64,000 bases of DNA from Rhodospirillum rubrum ATCC 11170 (GTDB lineage Bacteria; Pseudomonadota; Alphaproteobacteria; Rhodospirillales; Rhodospirillaceae): NCBI RefSeq assembly GCF_000013085.1, contig NC_007643.1, positions 2,217,001 to 2,281,000 on the forward strand, in the 5' to 3' direction. A program made the translations under genes and the position numbers. The notes beneath the pieces are model-generated. The model made no database searches. It saw only the letters and a program-made list of their open reading frames with translations, and was not told where the DNA came from. Below are positions 39,648 to 48,644 of the stretch, one piece after another (positions within the stretch are counted from its first letter, which is position 1; the number at the start of each line of letters is the position of its first letter).

Positions 39648-40811
39648 TCAGGCGGTTTCGCCAAACAGCGCGCGGCCGATCAGCATCCGCCTGATTTCGC
39701 TGGTGCCGGCGCCGATCTCATAGAGCTTGGCATCGCGCAACAGCCGTCCGGTGGGATAGTCGTTGATATACCCATTTCCCCCCAGACACTGAATGGCTTC
39801 CAGGGCCATCCAGGTGGCTTTCTCGGCGGCGAACAAAATCGCCCCGGCGGCGTCCTTGCTGGTAGCCTTGCCGCGATCACAGGCCTGGGCCACGGCATAG
39901 ACATAGGCTTTGCAGGCGCAGAGCGTCGTATACATATCGGCGAGCTTGCCCTGCATAAGCTGGAACGAGCCGATCGCCCGGCCGAATTGCTGGCGTTCGT
40001 GGACATAGGGCAGCACGGCGTCGAGACAGGCCTCCATGATGCCAAGCGGCCCGCCGGCCAGCACCAGCCGCTCGTAATCCAGGCCGCTCATCAGCACCTT
40101 TACGCCCTCGCCGACACCGCCCAGCACGTTCTCGGCCGGAACCTCGCAGTCCTCGAAGACCAATTCGCCGGTGTTAGAGCCGCGCATGCCCAATTTGTCG
40201 AGCTTGGGCCCGGTGGTGAAACCTTTCCAGCCCTTTTCAACGATAAAGGCGGTGATGCCGCGCGATTTCAGATCCGGGTCGCTTTTGGCGTAGACCACCA
40301 GGACATCGGCGTCGGGGCCATTGGTGATCCACATCTTCGAGCCGTTGAGCACGAAGGTGTCGCCCCGGCGCTCGGCCCGGGTGCGCATCGACACCACATC
40401 CGATCCCGCCCCCGTCTCGCTCATCGCCAGGGCGCCGACATGGGTGCCAGCGATCAATCCGGGCAGATAGCGTCGCTTCTGCTCGGCGCTACCATTCAGG
40501 CGCAGTTGGTTGACGCAGAGATTGGAATGGGCGCCATAGCTCAGGCCGACACTGGCCGAGGCCCGGCTGATCTCCTCCATCGCCAGGCAATGGTCAAGGT
40601 ATCCCATCCCCGCCCCGCCGTCGCTTTCCTCGACGGTCAGCCCAAGCACCCCCAAGGCGCCCATCTTGGGCCAGAGGTCGGCGGGAAAGGCGTTGGCGCG
40701 ATCGATCTCGGCGGCGCGCGGGGCGATTTCCGCCCGGGCGAAAGCGCGCACCGAGGCGCGCAGCATCAGGGCGGTTTCGCCCAGATCAAAGCTCAGCGAC
40801 GGATACTCCAT
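39648..40811 (-). CDS. liuA: isovaleryl-CoA dehydrogenase
   Basis: 387 aa flavoenzyme of the acyl-CoA dehydrogenase family. [13 protein letters not shown] and [18 protein letters not shown] bind FAD; the Glu in [15 protein letters not shown] is at the place of the catalytic base that distinguishes isovaleryl-CoA dehydrogenase; it ends with [35 protein letters not shown]. It oxidises isovaleryl-CoA to methylcrotonyl-CoA, passing electrons to ETF. First gene of the liu cluster; a LiuR-type palindrome lies 178 bp upstream. ATG at 40811. Confidence 0.95.
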   Translation of the reverse strand: MEYPSLSFDLGETALMLRASVRAFARAEIAPRAAEIDRANAFPADLWPKMGALGVLGLTVEESDGGAGMGYLDHCLAMEEISRASASVGLSYGAHSNLCVNQLRLNGSAEQKRRYLPGLIAGTHVGALAMSETGAGSDVVSMRTRAERRGDTFVLNGSKMWITNGPDADVLVVYAKSDPDLKSRGITAFIVEKGWKGFTTGPKLDKLGMRGSNTGELVFEDCEVPAENVLGGVGEGVKVLMSGLDYERLVLAGGPLGIMEACLDAVLPYVHERQQFGRAIGSFQLMQGKLADMYTTLCACKAYVYAVAQACDRGKATSKDAAGAILFAAEKATWMALEAIQCLGGNGYINDYPTGRLLRDAKLYEIGAGTSEIRRMLIGRALFGETA

Positions 40812-41134
40812 GGCTTCGCGCCCTCCCCGGACGGTTGACGACCTTCCGGCCCCTCGATCGGCCAAAAACCCTGGCACCCCGAAGACCCCGGAAAGGGACA
40901 AGCCGGCATGGCCCCCGCTTTGGCGCGGGTTGTGCGCAAGGCCCGCTTGTCCGCTCCTCCCTTGTAACGGGACTCAGGCTATCTTCCGTTTACGTAAACG
41001 TCAAATTCCTTTTCGTCCCCCGCCCTTCCCCCCCCAAGGCTTGCCCAAGGCTTGGCGGCCGGTGATGGCGGAGCGTGCCAATCTGGCCCAATTGGGGTAT
41101 AAGACGGGAGGACGACACCAAGACTTAGGACTCC
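40812..41134. promoter_or_regulatory. divergent promoter region of the liu cluster
   Basis: 323 bp between the divergent liuA gene and the unknown gene at 41135. It contains the palindrome at 40989-41004. No gene or RNA seen otherwise. Confidence 0.5.
40989..41004. promoter_or_regulatory. LiuR-like operator
   Basis: TTTACGTAAACGTCAA, with perfect inner palindrome GTTTACGTAAAC. It agrees with the MerR-family LiuR box (TTTACGT/ACGTAAA-type halves) as I recall it from comparative studies of proteobacterial branched-chain amino acid catabolism. It lies upstream of liuA. The liuR gene is not in the window. Confidence 0.6.
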
Positions 41135-42520
41135 ATGGACCTTTACCGCACAGTTATCGGCGCCATTCTGGGTGACGGCGATGTCGTGGCCTCGCTGCCC
41201 TTGCCGCTGCGCCCCGGCGGGCGGCGGCTGTCGGGGATGATTCCGGGCGATGGCCGGCGACGGTTGAACCGCGCCTTGCGCCGCCTGCTACCCCGGCTGC
41301 GCCTGCTTGAAGCCAGCACCATGCCCGCCGAAGCGCGCAAGCTTCAGGAGGCGAGCGCCGCCGAGGCCTTGGCCGATCCCCAATTGGTCGAACGCGGCTG
41401 GGCGATCTTTCAGGCGGCTTGGCAGGCCGGCCTGATCGTCGTCCTCGATCTCAAGAACCAGCCCATCCCCCATGGCGGTCGCGGCGAGGTGACGGCCTGT
41501 AGTCGCCTGACCATGGCCCAGGTAGAAAAGGAACTGGTGACGGCGACGGCGCGCACCATTTTCGCCGATAACGAAGGCGTCTTTCAGAAGATCGAAGGGG
41601 CGCTGCGCGGCCTGGCGGATCTGCCCAAGCTGCGCATTCTGGCGGAAATGGATTCGTTGCGTCTGGAGGAATTGCGCGAGGCCTTCGGTCACCGTTTCGA
41701 AAGCACGCTGTTTGGCCTGGAGCTGGAGCAGCTTTCGGCGATCGCCACCCTGTCGCCCCATGCCCTCCATGCCCTGCGTCAGGCCATGGGCCGCGACTTC
41801 CTGGAAATCACCCGCTGGGAAGCCGACCATGTGCGCGCCCTGTCGGAAACCTTCCAGGTGGTCGAGCAGTACCGCGACCTCGGCCCCTATGTCATTGCGG
41901 TGACCAATCCGCAAAGCATCCGGGTGATCGGCCAGTGGGACACCCGCGATATCACCGAGCGGGTGAATGCCGCCCGCATCCAGCAAGGCAAGGAACGCCT
42001 GAAGGGCCGGCGCTATGAAACCGATATCGCGGTGATCCGCCATGTCATGGGCAAGCATTTCGAAGGCTTGCTGGAACGCCCGCCCGAGTTGCTCGACGCC
42101 ATCGGCCGGCTGGCCGCCGCCACCCGCCTGCTTGCCGGCGGCGACCGCGCCGACCGCGTCGAACAACTGGGGCAATTCGCCGAGCGCTATCTCGACTATC
42201 TGACCACCGACACCATCAAGGCCCTGCGGCTGACCACCACCAATCCCCGGGTGCGCGGCGATGTCGACGCCGATCCCAATGCCAATCCGTCGTTCGGCGA
42301 GGTCTTGCGCCTGCTTGATGGCTTGTGGAACAAGAAGGGCTTCGGCCGGCTCTTCTTCGAGGGCCCCTTCCAGACCCCCAAGGGGGCCAAGGCGATGGCC
42401 GGATTGGTTCAGGATTTTCTGGTGATGAAACAACGCGGCTCGGTCAAGGGCGAGGAGGTCGAAAAGATCTTGTCGACCACCGAACTTCTCGATCGCTCGC
42501 TGAGGGGCGTTTTCGCGTGA
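41135..42520 (+). CDS. conserved protein of unknown function
   Basis: 461 aa, no signal peptide or TM segment, many Leu/Arg-rich helices. Visible stretches without known family: QPIPHGGRGEVTACSRL (about residue 110), TDTIKALRLTTTNPRVRGDVDADPNANP (about 350), and a C-terminal helical part. AGGA precedes the ATG. Its TGA overlaps the GTG start of a ModE-like regulator, so the two are co-translated. I do not recognise a function; a link to molybdate or to the regulator is only contextual. Confidence 0.75.
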   Translation: MDLYRTVIGAILGDGDVVASLPLPLRPGGRRLSGMIPGDGRRRLNRALRRLLPRLRLLEASTMPAEARKLQEASAAEALADPQLVERGWAIFQAAWQAGLIVVLDLKNQPIPHGGRGEVTACSRLTMAQVEKELVTATARTIFADNEGVFQKIEGALRGLADLPKLRILAEMDSLRLEELREAFGHRFESTLFGLELEQLSAIATLSPHALHALRQAMGRDFLEITRWEADHVRALSETFQVVEQYRDLGPYVIAVTNPQSIRVIGQWDTRDITERVNAARIQQGKERLKGRRYETDIAVIRHVMGKHFEGLLERPPELLDAIGRLAAATRLLAGGDRADRVEQLGQFAERYLDYLTTDTIKALRLTTTNPRVRGDVDADPNANPSFGEVLRLLDGLWNKKGFGRLFFEGPFQTPKGAKAMAGLVQDFLVMKQRGSVKGEEVEKILSTTELLDRSLRGVFA

Positions 42521-42930
42521 CCCTCTCCCCGGTCAAGACCGGCGAGCGCCTGCGCCTGCGCCTGAAGCTTTGCAACTTCGCCGCCATGGGACCGGGCAAG
42601 GCCGATTTGCTCGACGCCCTGGAAGACACCGGCTCGATCTCGGCCGCCGCCCGGCGCACCGGGCTTTCCTATCGCAAGGCCTGGATGCTGATCGACGAGT
42701 TGAACCGCGCCTTCCGCGATCCCTTGGTCAGCACCGCCTTTGGCGGCGCCGGCGGCGGCGGCGCCCGGCTGACCCCGACTGGGGCGACGGTTCTCGCCGC
42801 CTATCGCCGGCTTGAACAGCTGGCCGCCCAGGCCGGCGCCGATGAAATCGCCCTGATCCAGTCGCTGGTGGCCGAGGAACCCGCCCCGCCCCCCGCCGCC
42901 GAGCCCCCGTCAGGCGACGAGTCCGCCTGA
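42517..42930 (+). CDS. ModE-like winged-helix transcription regulator (N-terminal domain only)
   Basis: 137 aa with GTG start overlapping the previous stop. The LysR-type HTH of ModE is clear: KADLLDALEDTGSISAAARRTGLSYRKAWMLIDELNRAF, followed by the GGAGGGGARLTPTG wing. The molybdate-binding (MOP) domains of full ModE are absent, so it may sense another signal or need a partner. C-terminal tail is Pro/Ala/Glu-rich. Overlapping translation with the unknown protein suggests a joint task. Confidence 0.87.
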   Translation: MTLSPVKTGERLRLRLKLCNFAAMGPGKADLLDALEDTGSISAAARRTGLSYRKAWMLIDELNRAFRDPLVSTAFGGAGGGGARLTPTGATVLAAYRRLEQLAAQAGADEIALIQSLVAEEPAPPPAAEPPSGDESA

Positions 42931-42956
42931 CGGGTCGGGCGTGGCTTACGCCACGC
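42906..42956 (+). terminator. two successive hairpins at the end of the ModE-like gene
   Basis: CCCGTCAGGCG (42906-42916) pairs perfectly with 42924-42934, across the stop codon, followed by GCGTGGC/GCCACGC (42939-42945 with 42950-42956). Neither is followed by T-runs, so they may stop transcription weakly or protect the RNA end. Confidence 0.45.
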
Positions 42957-43061
42957 GGGACCTGATCGGTCTCGCCCTCCAGGATCGGGCTTTGGCTAAC
43001 CCCGGTGATCAGGCCGGCGAAACGGACCCTCGGGGACGATCGAGCGAGAGGCGCAAAACCA

Positions 43062-43886
43062 TCACTCATGCCGTCCTTCTTTTAGGATCGAAGGCGGTAG
43101 CGCCCTGCGCTCTACGAAATACTGCGCGGGCGTACTCCCCAGCGCCTTCTTGAACATCGTGATGAAGGCGTTGACCGACTCGTAGCCCAGCTCGGCGGCA
43201 ACGGTGTGCACCGACGCCCCACCGGCCAGTTGGCGAAGCGCAACGACAAGGTGCAATTGCTGCCGCCAGCGTCCGAAGGTCAAGCCCGTCTCCCGGATCA
43301 TCAAACGGGCCAGCGACCTCTCGCTCATCGCCACGCGCTTGGCCCATTCGGCCAAGGTGCTGCGGTCGGACGGGTCGACCGTCAGAGCGTCGGCTATCGC
43401 GCGGATCTTCGCATTGCCGGAGATAGGCAAGTTGAAGCGCTCGCGCGGCATGTCCACCAGTTCATCAAGAGCCACCCTCGCCAGCCGGGCCGCATGGCCA
43501 TGCGAAGGATAGTCGGCAGGCTCGCGCGCCAACCGGTCGACCATTTCCCGGATCATGGGCGAGATCGACAGGGTACAACACTCCTCGGGTAGCTTCGCCG
43601 CCCCCGGCTCCACAAAGAGATAGGTAAGCCGGGCATTCGCCGTCGCCCGGGCGCTATGGGGTACCCCGCCCGGTATCCAGACTGCGCAGTTGGGCGGCAC
43701 GATCCAGATCTCGTTGTCCGCCGTGCAGGTGACCGCCCCATGCAGCGCGAGGATCAACTGGCCTTTGCGATGCTCATGCATCGGCACTTCCGCTTGGTGG
43801 TCGGCGAAGTCGAGCTGACGGGCGACCGCCGGCCGATCCGTGAGATCGGGGTCGAAAACAGCGACGGCGGATCGTGAGAGGACCAT
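43062..43886 (-). CDS. AraC family transcription regulator
   Basis: 274 aa. N-terminal cupin-like sensor (FADHQAEVPMHEHRKGQLILALHGAVTC, then PGGVPHSARATANARLTYLFVEPGA), C-terminal double HTH with LAEWAKRVAMSERSLARLMIRETGLTFGRWRQQ and LGYESVNAFITMFKKALGSTPAQYF. This is the AraC subgroup with HTH type 2 that often controls divergent efflux genes. It is divergent from the FUSC efflux operon with 75 bp between, the probable target. Confidence 0.92.
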   Translation of the reverse strand: MVLSRSAVAVFDPDLTDRPAVARQLDFADHQAEVPMHEHRKGQLILALHGAVTCTADNEIWIVPPNCAVWIPGGVPHSARATANARLTYLFVEPGAAKLPEECCTLSISPMIREMVDRLAREPADYPSHGHAARLARVALDELVDMPRERFNLPISGNAKIRAIADALTVDPSDRSTLAEWAKRVAMSERSLARLMIRETGLTFGRWRQQLHLVVALRQLAGGASVHTVAAELGYESVNAFITMFKKALGSTPAQYFVERRALPPSILKEGRHE

Positions 43887-43909
43887 GTTTGGCAGCTTTT
43901 AGATATTTT

Positions 43910-43937
43910 TTGACAGAATACCGAATTTATCTACTTT
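43910..43937 (+). promoter_or_regulatory. sigma-70-type promoter of the efflux operon
   Basis: TTGACA at 43910-43915, 16-bp spacer, TACTTT at 43932-43937, about 25 bp before the FUSC start. The surrounding divergent region is A+T-rich. Confidence 0.5.
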
Positions 43938-43961
43938 TGCAAGACGGTGATAATAGCTCGC

Positions 43962-46076
43962 ATGAGCATCTCACCTCCTGCCAACAGATCCCCAGAGCGA
44001 ACCGACACCGCCAGAGCCGGCGCGGTTTGGCATTTCTTACGAGCCCCCGCCACCAAGGCGGACGCGGATGCGGCGCTCTTCTCGGTGAAGAGTTTCGCCG
44101 CGGCGATGCTGGCCTACTACATCGCGCTGCGTATCGGCCTTCCCAAGCCGTTCTGGGCCATCGTCACCGTCTATATCGTCTCGCAGACCTCGGCCGGCGC
44201 GTCGCTCAGCCGCGGGGTCTATCGCTTGGCCGGGACGATTGCCGGTGCCGTGGCGACGGTGGCAATCGTTCCGAATGTCGTGAACGATCCGATCGCCTGC
44301 AGCGCGGCTCTCGCCTGCTGGATCGGTCTTTGCCTGTTTTTCTCGCTGCTTGATCGCACGCCAAGGGCCTATGCCTTCGTTCTTGCCGGTTACACGGCGA
44401 GCCTGATCGGGTTCCCCAGCGTTCTTGATCCAGGCGCGGTCTTCGATACGGCCTCGGCGCGGGTCCAGGAGATCTCGATCGGCATTCTTTGCGCCGTTCT
44501 GGCGCATCGTTACGTCCTGCCAAAGCCCATGACCGGCCAGTTCACCGGCAAGCTGTCGGCAACATTGCGCTACGCCCGGTGGCTGGCGGGGGACGCGCTG
44601 AACGGAACGCGCGGGGAAAACCGTCACGACCGCACCCAACTCGCGGTGGACCTGCTCGCGCTGCAGGGTCTTGCGACGCATCTGCCCTATGACGCGGCCA
44701 CAGCGTCGCCGCGTCGCGAGAAGCGGCGCCTGATCCATGACCGGCTTGCCCGGCTCCTTCCGCTCGCAACCGAGATCGAGGAGCGGATTCACTGTCTCGG
44801 CGCCGGGGGCTATCAGGCGCCCGAGGATCTGATCGACCTGCTCGGCGCCGTCGGAACCTGGATCGCCTCTGTCGATCTGGGCGAACGGGAAGGCGGCGCG
44901 ATCGCTCTGATCGCCCGCGCCCGCTTGATCCAGAAACGCCTCGGCGCGGACGCCGCGATGCCTGGCGACAGGCTCGCCGCCAATCTCGCCGGTCATCTGG
45001 CCGAGATGATCGGTCTGCTTCGGGACTGCGATCGGCTTGGGCAGACCATCGCGACCGCCGACCGCCCGCGCGAGAGGGCCTCGCTCCACGGGCCCCGGCG
45101 GGCGAAGGGCTATGTCTATCATCGTGATCCCTGGATGGCCGGCCGGGCCGCCTTGGGCGCCATCGTTGGCATCCTGATCGGTTGCGCCTTCTGGATCTGG
45201 TCGGCCTGGCCGGAGGGCGGAACGGCCGTCTCGATTTTCGGCGTATGCTGCACCCTGTTTGGCAATGTCGACGCGCCAGTCCCCAACGTCCTCAAGTATA
45301 TGGTCGGCTTGATCTATGGGGTGGCGATCAGCCTCGCCTACAACTTCGTCATCCTTCCCCAAGTCACGGACTTCGCCGTTCTTGTCGCGGTGCTCGCCCC
45401 GGCGTTCCTGTTCGCGGGCTCTCTGCAAGCCCGTCCCCCAACGACCTTCCTGGCGCTTGGCATCACCCTCACCATTCCGATCCTCTCGGGCCTGGGCACC
45501 GCCTATGCCGGCGACTTCGCCGCCTCCCTCAACACCGTCATCGCCGTCTTTATGGCGATCGGATTCGGCATGGTGAGCATGTCCCTGTTCCAGACCATAC
45601 CAGTCGATGCGGCGATCACCCGGCTGCTTCACTTAAGTCGGAGGGACGTCAGCCGACGGGCGCTCGGGGGGGCGCCCAACGAAGCGCACTGGACGAGCCT
45701 GATGATCGATCGGACGGCGCTGCTCCTGCCCAGAGTGCGCGCCTCCCGGAACACCCATTGGGACCTCCTCGACGATACGCTGCGCCATCTGCGCCTCGGG
45801 CACGCCGTTGGTCAGCTGCGCAAGACGATCCCGCAGCTCAAGGGCGAAGTGGGCAACGAAGTGAACGACCTTCTTTGCGCGATCGCCGCAGGCTTCAGCG
45901 CCAAAGCCCCGAGGGGACCGGTCGATCCCCTCGAGTTTGATCGGCGCATCGACACGGTGACGACGAGGGTCGCGGGCAGCGCGATCAAGACCCGCTTGCG
46001 GGTGCTCGATCTGCTCCTCGACCTGCGATTCGCGCTCGGATCTAGCAACACGGCGGACGGGACTCCCACCCCATGA
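43962..46076 (+). CDS. FUSC family (AaeB-like) efflux membrane protein
   Basis: 704 aa. Two blocks of TM helices separated by a long soluble domain, as in AaeB/YccS. First block begins LFSVKSFAAAMLAYYIALRIGLPKPFWAIVTVYIVSQTSAGAS, the second repeats a similar pattern near residue 390-540. Works with the HlyD-type adaptor (46279) and the DUF1656 protein (46073) to export aromatic acids or other compounds across the inner membrane. ATG at 43962 preferred; a GTG 15 bp upstream is possible. Overlaps the next gene by ATGA. Confidence 0.9.
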   Translation: MSISPPANRSPERTDTARAGAVWHFLRAPATKADADAALFSVKSFAAAMLAYYIALRIGLPKPFWAIVTVYIVSQTSAGASLSRGVYRLAGTIAGAVATVAIVPNVVNDPIACSAALACWIGLCLFFSLLDRTPRAYAFVLAGYTASLIGFPSVLDPGAVFDTASARVQEISIGILCAVLAHRYVLPKPMTGQFTGKLSATLRYARWLAGDALNGTRGENRHDRTQLAVDLLALQGLATHLPYDAATASPRREKRRLIHDRLARLLPLATEIEERIHCLGAGGYQAPEDLIDLLGAVGTWIASVDLGEREGGAIALIARARLIQKRLGADAAMPGDRLAANLAGHLAEMIGLLRDCDRLGQTIATADRPRERASLHGPRRAKGYVYHRDPWMAGRAALGAIVGILIGCAFWIWSAWPEGGTAVSIFGVCCTLFGNVDAPVPNVLKYMVGLIYGVAISLAYNFVILPQVTDFAVLVAVLAPAFLFAGSLQARPPTTFLALGITLTIPILSGLGTAYAGDFAASLNTVIAVFMAIGFGMVSMSLFQTIPVDAAITRLLHLSRRDVSRRALGGAPNEAHWTSLMIDRTALLLPRVRASRNTHWDLLDDTLRHLRLGHAVGQLRKTIPQLKGEVGNEVNDLLCAIAAGFSAKAPRGPVDPLEFDRRIDTVTTRVAGSAIKTRLRVLDLLLDLRFALGSSNTADGTPTP

Positions 46077-46282
46077 TCGTTGATCTCACTCTTGGCGGCG
46101 TCCTTGTTCCCGGGCTGCTGGGGCTCGCGCTCATCGCCCTCGTCGCCACCATCGCGGTGATCCGCCTCCTCTCCGTCGCCGGCCTTACCCGCCTCTTCGT
46201 GTCGCGGCCGCTCGTCGAGATCGCCACCTTCGCCCTCATTTACGCTCTGCTCGTGCGGCAGTTGTCATCGATCGGACTATGA
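46073..46282 (+). CDS. DUF1656 small membrane protein (AaeX-like)
   Basis: 69 aa, two predicted TM helices. The conserved triplet of DUF1656, FUSC and HlyD genes identifies it, as in aaeXBA of E. coli. Its function in the pump is not known. Start and stop both overlap the neighbouring genes by 4 bp (ATGA), which gives tight stoichiometric coupling. Confidence 0.88.
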   Translation: MIVDLTLGGVLVPGLLGLALIALVATIAVIRLLSVAGLTRLFVSRPLVEIATFALIYALLVRQLSSIGL

Positions 46283-47181
46283 CCTTGAAGCCTGTTCTCT
46301 CCCTGCTCGGCCGCTATGCCCTGACGCTTTGCCTCGTCGCCGGCGCCACCCTCATCGCGTGGGAAGCCTGGAGCCGCTCCGAGCGGACTCCCTGGACACG
46401 CGACGGGCGGGTGAGCGCCGATGTCGTGCGGATCGCCCCGGAAGTCTCCGGCACCGTCAGCGCCGTACCCATTCGGGATAATCAATATGTCCATCGCGGG
46501 GACATTCTCTATGGGATCGACCCCGAGCGGCTGCGGCTCGCGGTGGCGGTGGCGGAGGCCGACCTCGAAGCAAAGCGCCAGGATATGCTCGTTCGTCAAG
46601 CGACGGCGCGGCGGCACGGTCAACTCCGCGATGTTGTATCACAAGAAGCCGTCCAGCAAGCGGGCGGAGCGGCGGCGGTGGCCAGCGCCGCCTATCAGGC
46701 CGCGCTGGCCACCCTCGATCTGGCCAAACTCGACCTCGCCCGCGCGACCGTGCGCTCGCCGGTCGATGGCTATGTGATCAATCTGCGGCTGCGGCCCGGC
46801 GACTACACGACAGCCGGCGTGACGACGGTCGCCGTCCTCGACGCCGCCCGATTCTGGATCACCGGCTATTTTGAGGAGACCAAGATCGGACAAATCCGCG
46901 TCGGCAGTCCGGCGCGGATCAGGCTGATGGGCTTTGATCGGCCGGTGTCGGGCCATGTCGAAAGCATCGGTCACGGTATCGAGAACGGCAACGACGCGCC
47001 CGGCCCTCTCGGCCTGCCCACTGTGGCGGCGACCTTTTCCTGGGTGCGTCTCGCCCAGCGCATCCCGGTCCGCATCCACGTCGATCAGGTGCCTCTTGAT
47101 GTCGCACTGGCGGCAGGCATGACGGCGACCATCGAGATCATCCCGGCGGCCGGCGAGCCGGCCGTGGGGAACCGGCGCTGA
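46279..47181 (+). CDS. HlyD/AaeA-type membrane fusion protein
   Basis: 300 aa. One N-terminal TM, then a biotinyl-lipoyl hybrid (VRIAPEVSGTVSAVPIRDNQYVHRGDILYGID), a coiled-coil hairpin (about residues 90-160), and the ATVRSPVDGYVINLRLRPGDYTTAG return strand of the family. It links the inner-membrane pump to the outer membrane in the periplasm. Last gene of the efflux operon. The 7-deazapurine-type genes begin 191 bp downstream in the same direction. Confidence 0.92.
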   Translation: MTLKPVLSLLGRYALTLCLVAGATLIAWEAWSRSERTPWTRDGRVSADVVRIAPEVSGTVSAVPIRDNQYVHRGDILYGIDPERLRLAVAVAEADLEAKRQDMLVRQATARRHGQLRDVVSQEAVQQAGGAAAVASAAYQAALATLDLAKLDLARATVRSPVDGYVINLRLRPGDYTTAGVTTVAVLDAARFWITGYFEETKIGQIRVGSPARIRLMGFDRPVSGHVESIGHGIENGNDAPGPLGLPTVAATFSWVRLAQRIPVRIHVDQVPLDVALAAGMTATIEIIPAAGEPAVGNRR

Positions 47182-47372
47182 AAAACGCGCGTCCCTTCCT
47201 CTGCGTCCCCCCGCTCGCGACCGACCCGACGCCAAAGCCTCGGGAAAACGCCCATGCCGATTTTTGTTAAAAAAAGCCACCTCCCATTGTATTCCCTGAT
47301 TGGTTGTCTTAGGTAAATTTACGTATCTTAGATTGCTCTTTAGGGCGAAGATCGTCCGGCAAGGGAGGCGAT

Positions 47373-47927
47373 ATGGCAGGCGATCGCGAGTTATGGGCGC
47401 GGCGGCGGTTGATCGCCTTGGGATGGGATCAAATCGGCGCCGGGATCGACGGTCTCGAAGCCGATCTGCGGCGGACCGGGACCACGCCCGACGCCATCCT
47501 GGGCATCGCGCGCGGCGGGCTGGTGCTGGCCACCGCCCTGGCCAACCGCTTCGCCGCCCCGCGGTTTGGCATCGTTTCGGTGATCCGCAACCAGACCGCC
47601 GGACCGTTCGCCCACCGGGGGGCTCCCGCTATCGCCTGGGTCGCCCCCGGCCTTGAGCTGTATGCCGACCAGGTGGTGGTGGTCTGCGACGATATCGCCG
47701 GCGATGGCGGCACCCTGCGCGCCGTCGCCGCCGCCCTCGCCCCGGTCCGGCCGCGACGGATCATCAGCGCCGTTCTGGCGCGCAACCGCGCCTGCGCCGA
47801 ACCGCCCGACCATTGGGCGATCACCGTCGATGACTGGGTGCTGTTCCCCTGGGAACCGCCCTCGGCCGAGAGGGGCCTGCCGGTGGTCGCCGCCACGCTT
47901 GACGGCTCGGGGGAGGCGGGACGATGA
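47373..47927 (+). CDS. phosphoribosyltransferase (ToyH-like candidate)
   Basis: 184 aa, type I PRTase fold. PRPP-binding loop VVVCDDIAGDGGTL at about residues 108-121 (family pattern: acidic pair followed by Gly-Thr), and DAILGIARGGLVLATALANRF as the PPi loop. Distantly like xanthine/guanine PRTases. It lies first in the run PRTase-HAD-queC-GMPR-like-queE and overlaps the HAD gene. By analogy with ToyH it could attach ribose 5-phosphate to preQ0; ordinary purine salvage is the alternative. Start ATG at 47373 behind GGGAGG. Confidence 0.85.
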   Translation: MAGDRELWARRRLIALGWDQIGAGIDGLEADLRRTGTTPDAILGIARGGLVLATALANRFAAPRFGIVSVIRNQTAGPFAHRGAPAIAWVAPGLELYADQVVVVCDDIAGDGGTLRAVAAALAPVRPRRIISAVLARNRACAEPPDHWAITVDDWVLFPWEPPSAERGLPVVAATLDGSGEAGR

Positions 47928-48610
47928 ACGGGCTGGCGGCGATGATCCTTGATCGCGACGGGACGACGCTCGACTTCAGCGCCATGTACCTCGCCTTCAT
48001 GAACGGCCTTTATCAGCGCGCCGGCCTTGAGGCGCCAAGCGCGGCCGACCTGCTGCGCTATGAAACCTGGGAGCGGATCATCGCCGGCGAGCTGTGGATC
48101 GGCACCCAGCGGGTCCTAGACATCGTCGATGACATTCCGCGCCGCCACATGGATCACGGCCTGCTTTTCCCCGGCGTCGCCCAGGGATTGCGCCGGGCCC
48201 GGGCCGATGGCCTGCGCCTTATCCTGGTCAGCGCCTGGGTGGGAAGCGCGGCCACCCGCGCCTTGCTCGCCCGTGAAGGCGTGCTTGACGCCTTTTGCGC
48301 CGTCTGGACGGCCGATGACCTGGGCGATCTGCCCGCCAGCACCTCGCCGGTACCGGTCAAGCAGATGCTCGTCGAGCGCGCCGTCGCCCACCTTGGCGTC
48401 GATCCCGAACACTGCCTGATGGTCGGCGATTCCCCCGATGACATCCTGGCCGGCGCCCGCCTGGGAATGCGAACGGCGATGGTGCGCACCGGCAACGGCG
48501 CCCGTTTCGCCGATATCATCCTTCCCGCCCCCGACCTTGTCGCCGACAGCCTGACCCAATTGCTCGCCCGGCTTTATCCGCCCTCCCCCCTCGCCTCCCA
48601 CGCTCCGTAA
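47924..48610 (+). CDS. HAD superfamily phosphatase (ToyI-like candidate)
   Basis: 228 aa. Nucleophile motif I DRDGTTLD (residues about 10-17; the usual DxDGT), motif II Ser in LILVSAWVG, motif III Lys in VPVKQML, motif [17 protein letters not shown]. Gph/phosphoglycolate phosphatase-like. By analogy with ToyI it could remove the 5'-phosphate of the finished nucleotide. ATGA overlap with the PRTase gene means joint translation. Substrate not fixed by sequence. Confidence 0.88.
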
Positions 48611-48644
48611 TTCCCTCCGTTCTCTGTCGCCAAGGAGTCCCCCC

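Noticed and set aside
44037-45632. 531-aa minus-strand ORF opposite the FUSC gene
   Set aside because: Antisense shadow; the FUSC frame has clear TM segments and family pattern.
47313-47322. Palindrome GTAAATTTAC upstream of the phosphoribosyltransferase gene
   Set aside because: Short and without a clear promoter around it; noted but too weak for a feature.
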